Source: Anaerolineae bacterium
Lineage (GTDB): Bacteria; Chloroflexota; Anaerolineae; JAFGEY01
Length of the DNA stretch: 26,821 nt
NCBI GenBank assembly: GCA_016931365.1
Contig: JAFGEY010000251.1
Coordinates: 1 to 26,821 of the forward strand
Reading direction: 5' to 3'
How positions within the stretch are numbered: the stretch's first letter is position 1; every line of letters starts with the position of its first letter. The notes beneath the pieces were generated by a model. It worked only from the letters and a program-made list of their open reading frames with translations. It searched no databases and was not told where the DNA came from. This document shows positions 26,588 to 26,821 of the stretch, piece by piece. The position numbers were made by a program, and so were the translations under genes.

Positions 26588-26821
26588 ATGAACGGACAAG
26601 CCTCAAGACGACAAGTGCTGAAAGCGCTGGCTGCGGTCGCGGCCAGCCTGGGTTTGGGTGCAACGTCGGGTTGCTCAACGCCCCACAGTCTTGCGCAAGA
26701 AGAGTTGGAACCGCGCGCTTATTTGCCTTTGGTCAGCAAAGAGTCGACGCCGACTCATACGCCGACAGCGACGCCGACTCATACGCCGACAGCGACGCCG
26801 ACTCATACGCCGACAGCGACG
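26588..26821 (+). CDS. Tat-type lipoprotein with Thr-Pro repeats (cut by the right edge)
   Basis: The 78 visible residues begin with a twin-arginine signal (SRRQVLKAL, residues 6-14), a hydrophobic stretch and a lipobox-like ATSGC (Cys 34 or so), so the protein is probably exported folded and lipid-anchored. Residues after about 50 are TPTHTPTA repeats, the Thr-Pro stalk common in this genome's surface proteins. AAAGGAA lies about 9 nt before the ATG at 26588. The frame is open to the edge, so the functional domain is outside the window and cannot be named. Given its neighbours, a surface-polysaccharide-associated protein is a guess. Confidence 0.8.
   Translation, partial: MNGQASRRQVLKALAAVAASLGLGATSGCSTPHSLAQEELEPRAYLPLVSKESTPTHTPTATPTHTPTATPTHTPTAT
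26747..26821 (+). repeat. Perfect 24-bp tandem repeat encoding TPTHTPTA
   Basis: There are three identical 24-bp copies (26747-26770, 26771-26794, 26795-26818) and the first three bases of a fourth at the window edge. The identity down to silent positions points to recent copying; the total number of copies is not known. Confidence 0.93.

Noticed and set aside
26747..26821. Possible CRISPR-like repeat
   Set aside because: The 24-bp units are directly adjacent with no spacers and are in frame within a protein stalk.

Overview
The window looks like a chromosomal segment of a Chloroflexota bacterium, most likely Anaerolineae or a relative. This is inferred from three things. Several exported proteins carry Thr-Pro-rich linkers. 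There is a KaiC-like gene paired with a small winged-helix gene. The core genes are bacterial and of a monoderm-like type (RNase J, a PrsA/SurA-like lipoprotein foldase). Base composition is moderately GC-rich and uniform; apart from one palindromic insertion in uvrA, no insertion sequence, phage gene, CRISPR array, tRNA or rRNA was seen.

Left part (1-7727). infC, cut by the left edge, points left and starts with AUU. It is divergent from trmD and an 11-nt-overlapping rnj (RNase J), all pointing right. Then come a membrane protein joining a cNMP-binding domain to two bacterial PH-like domains, a lipoprotein parvulin foldase, a membrane-anchored protein with a Thr-Pro stalk, and a two-gene module of a winged-helix protein and a KaiC-type ATPase. 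A strong bidirectional terminator at about 7748-7778 closes this block.

Middle part (7793-21361) is entirely on the minus strand. In transcription order: tig, clpP, clpX (the classic order), a terminator, uvrA, a ThuA-like gene, cvpA, a terminator-like hairpin, mutS2, a small membrane protein, a GT39-type glycosyltransferase, and a three-S1-domain RNA-binding protein with its own consensus promoter. This block covers protein quality control (trigger factor, ClpXP), DNA repair or recombination control (UvrA, MutS2) and envelope glycosylation.

Right part (21447-26821) points right. It holds a stand-alone pair of ACT domains resembling the regulatory end of aspartokinase, apt, an uncharacterised leader of about 345 nt, an O-antigen ligase/polymerase-like protein with C-terminal TPRs (apparently starting at CUG), an acyl carrier protein overlapping a PP-loop N-acetyl-sugar amidotransferase-like enzyme, and the start of a Tat-type lipoprotein with a perfect 24-bp repeat. 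The last genes suggest a surface polysaccharide or glycoconjugate locus continuing beyond the window.

The best leads for something undescribed are the palindromic in-frame insertion in uvrA, the ACP/PP-loop pair with its ligase-like neighbour and leader, the winged-helix/KaiC pair, the cNMP/double-PH membrane protein, and the 11-bp direct repeats upstream of clpP.
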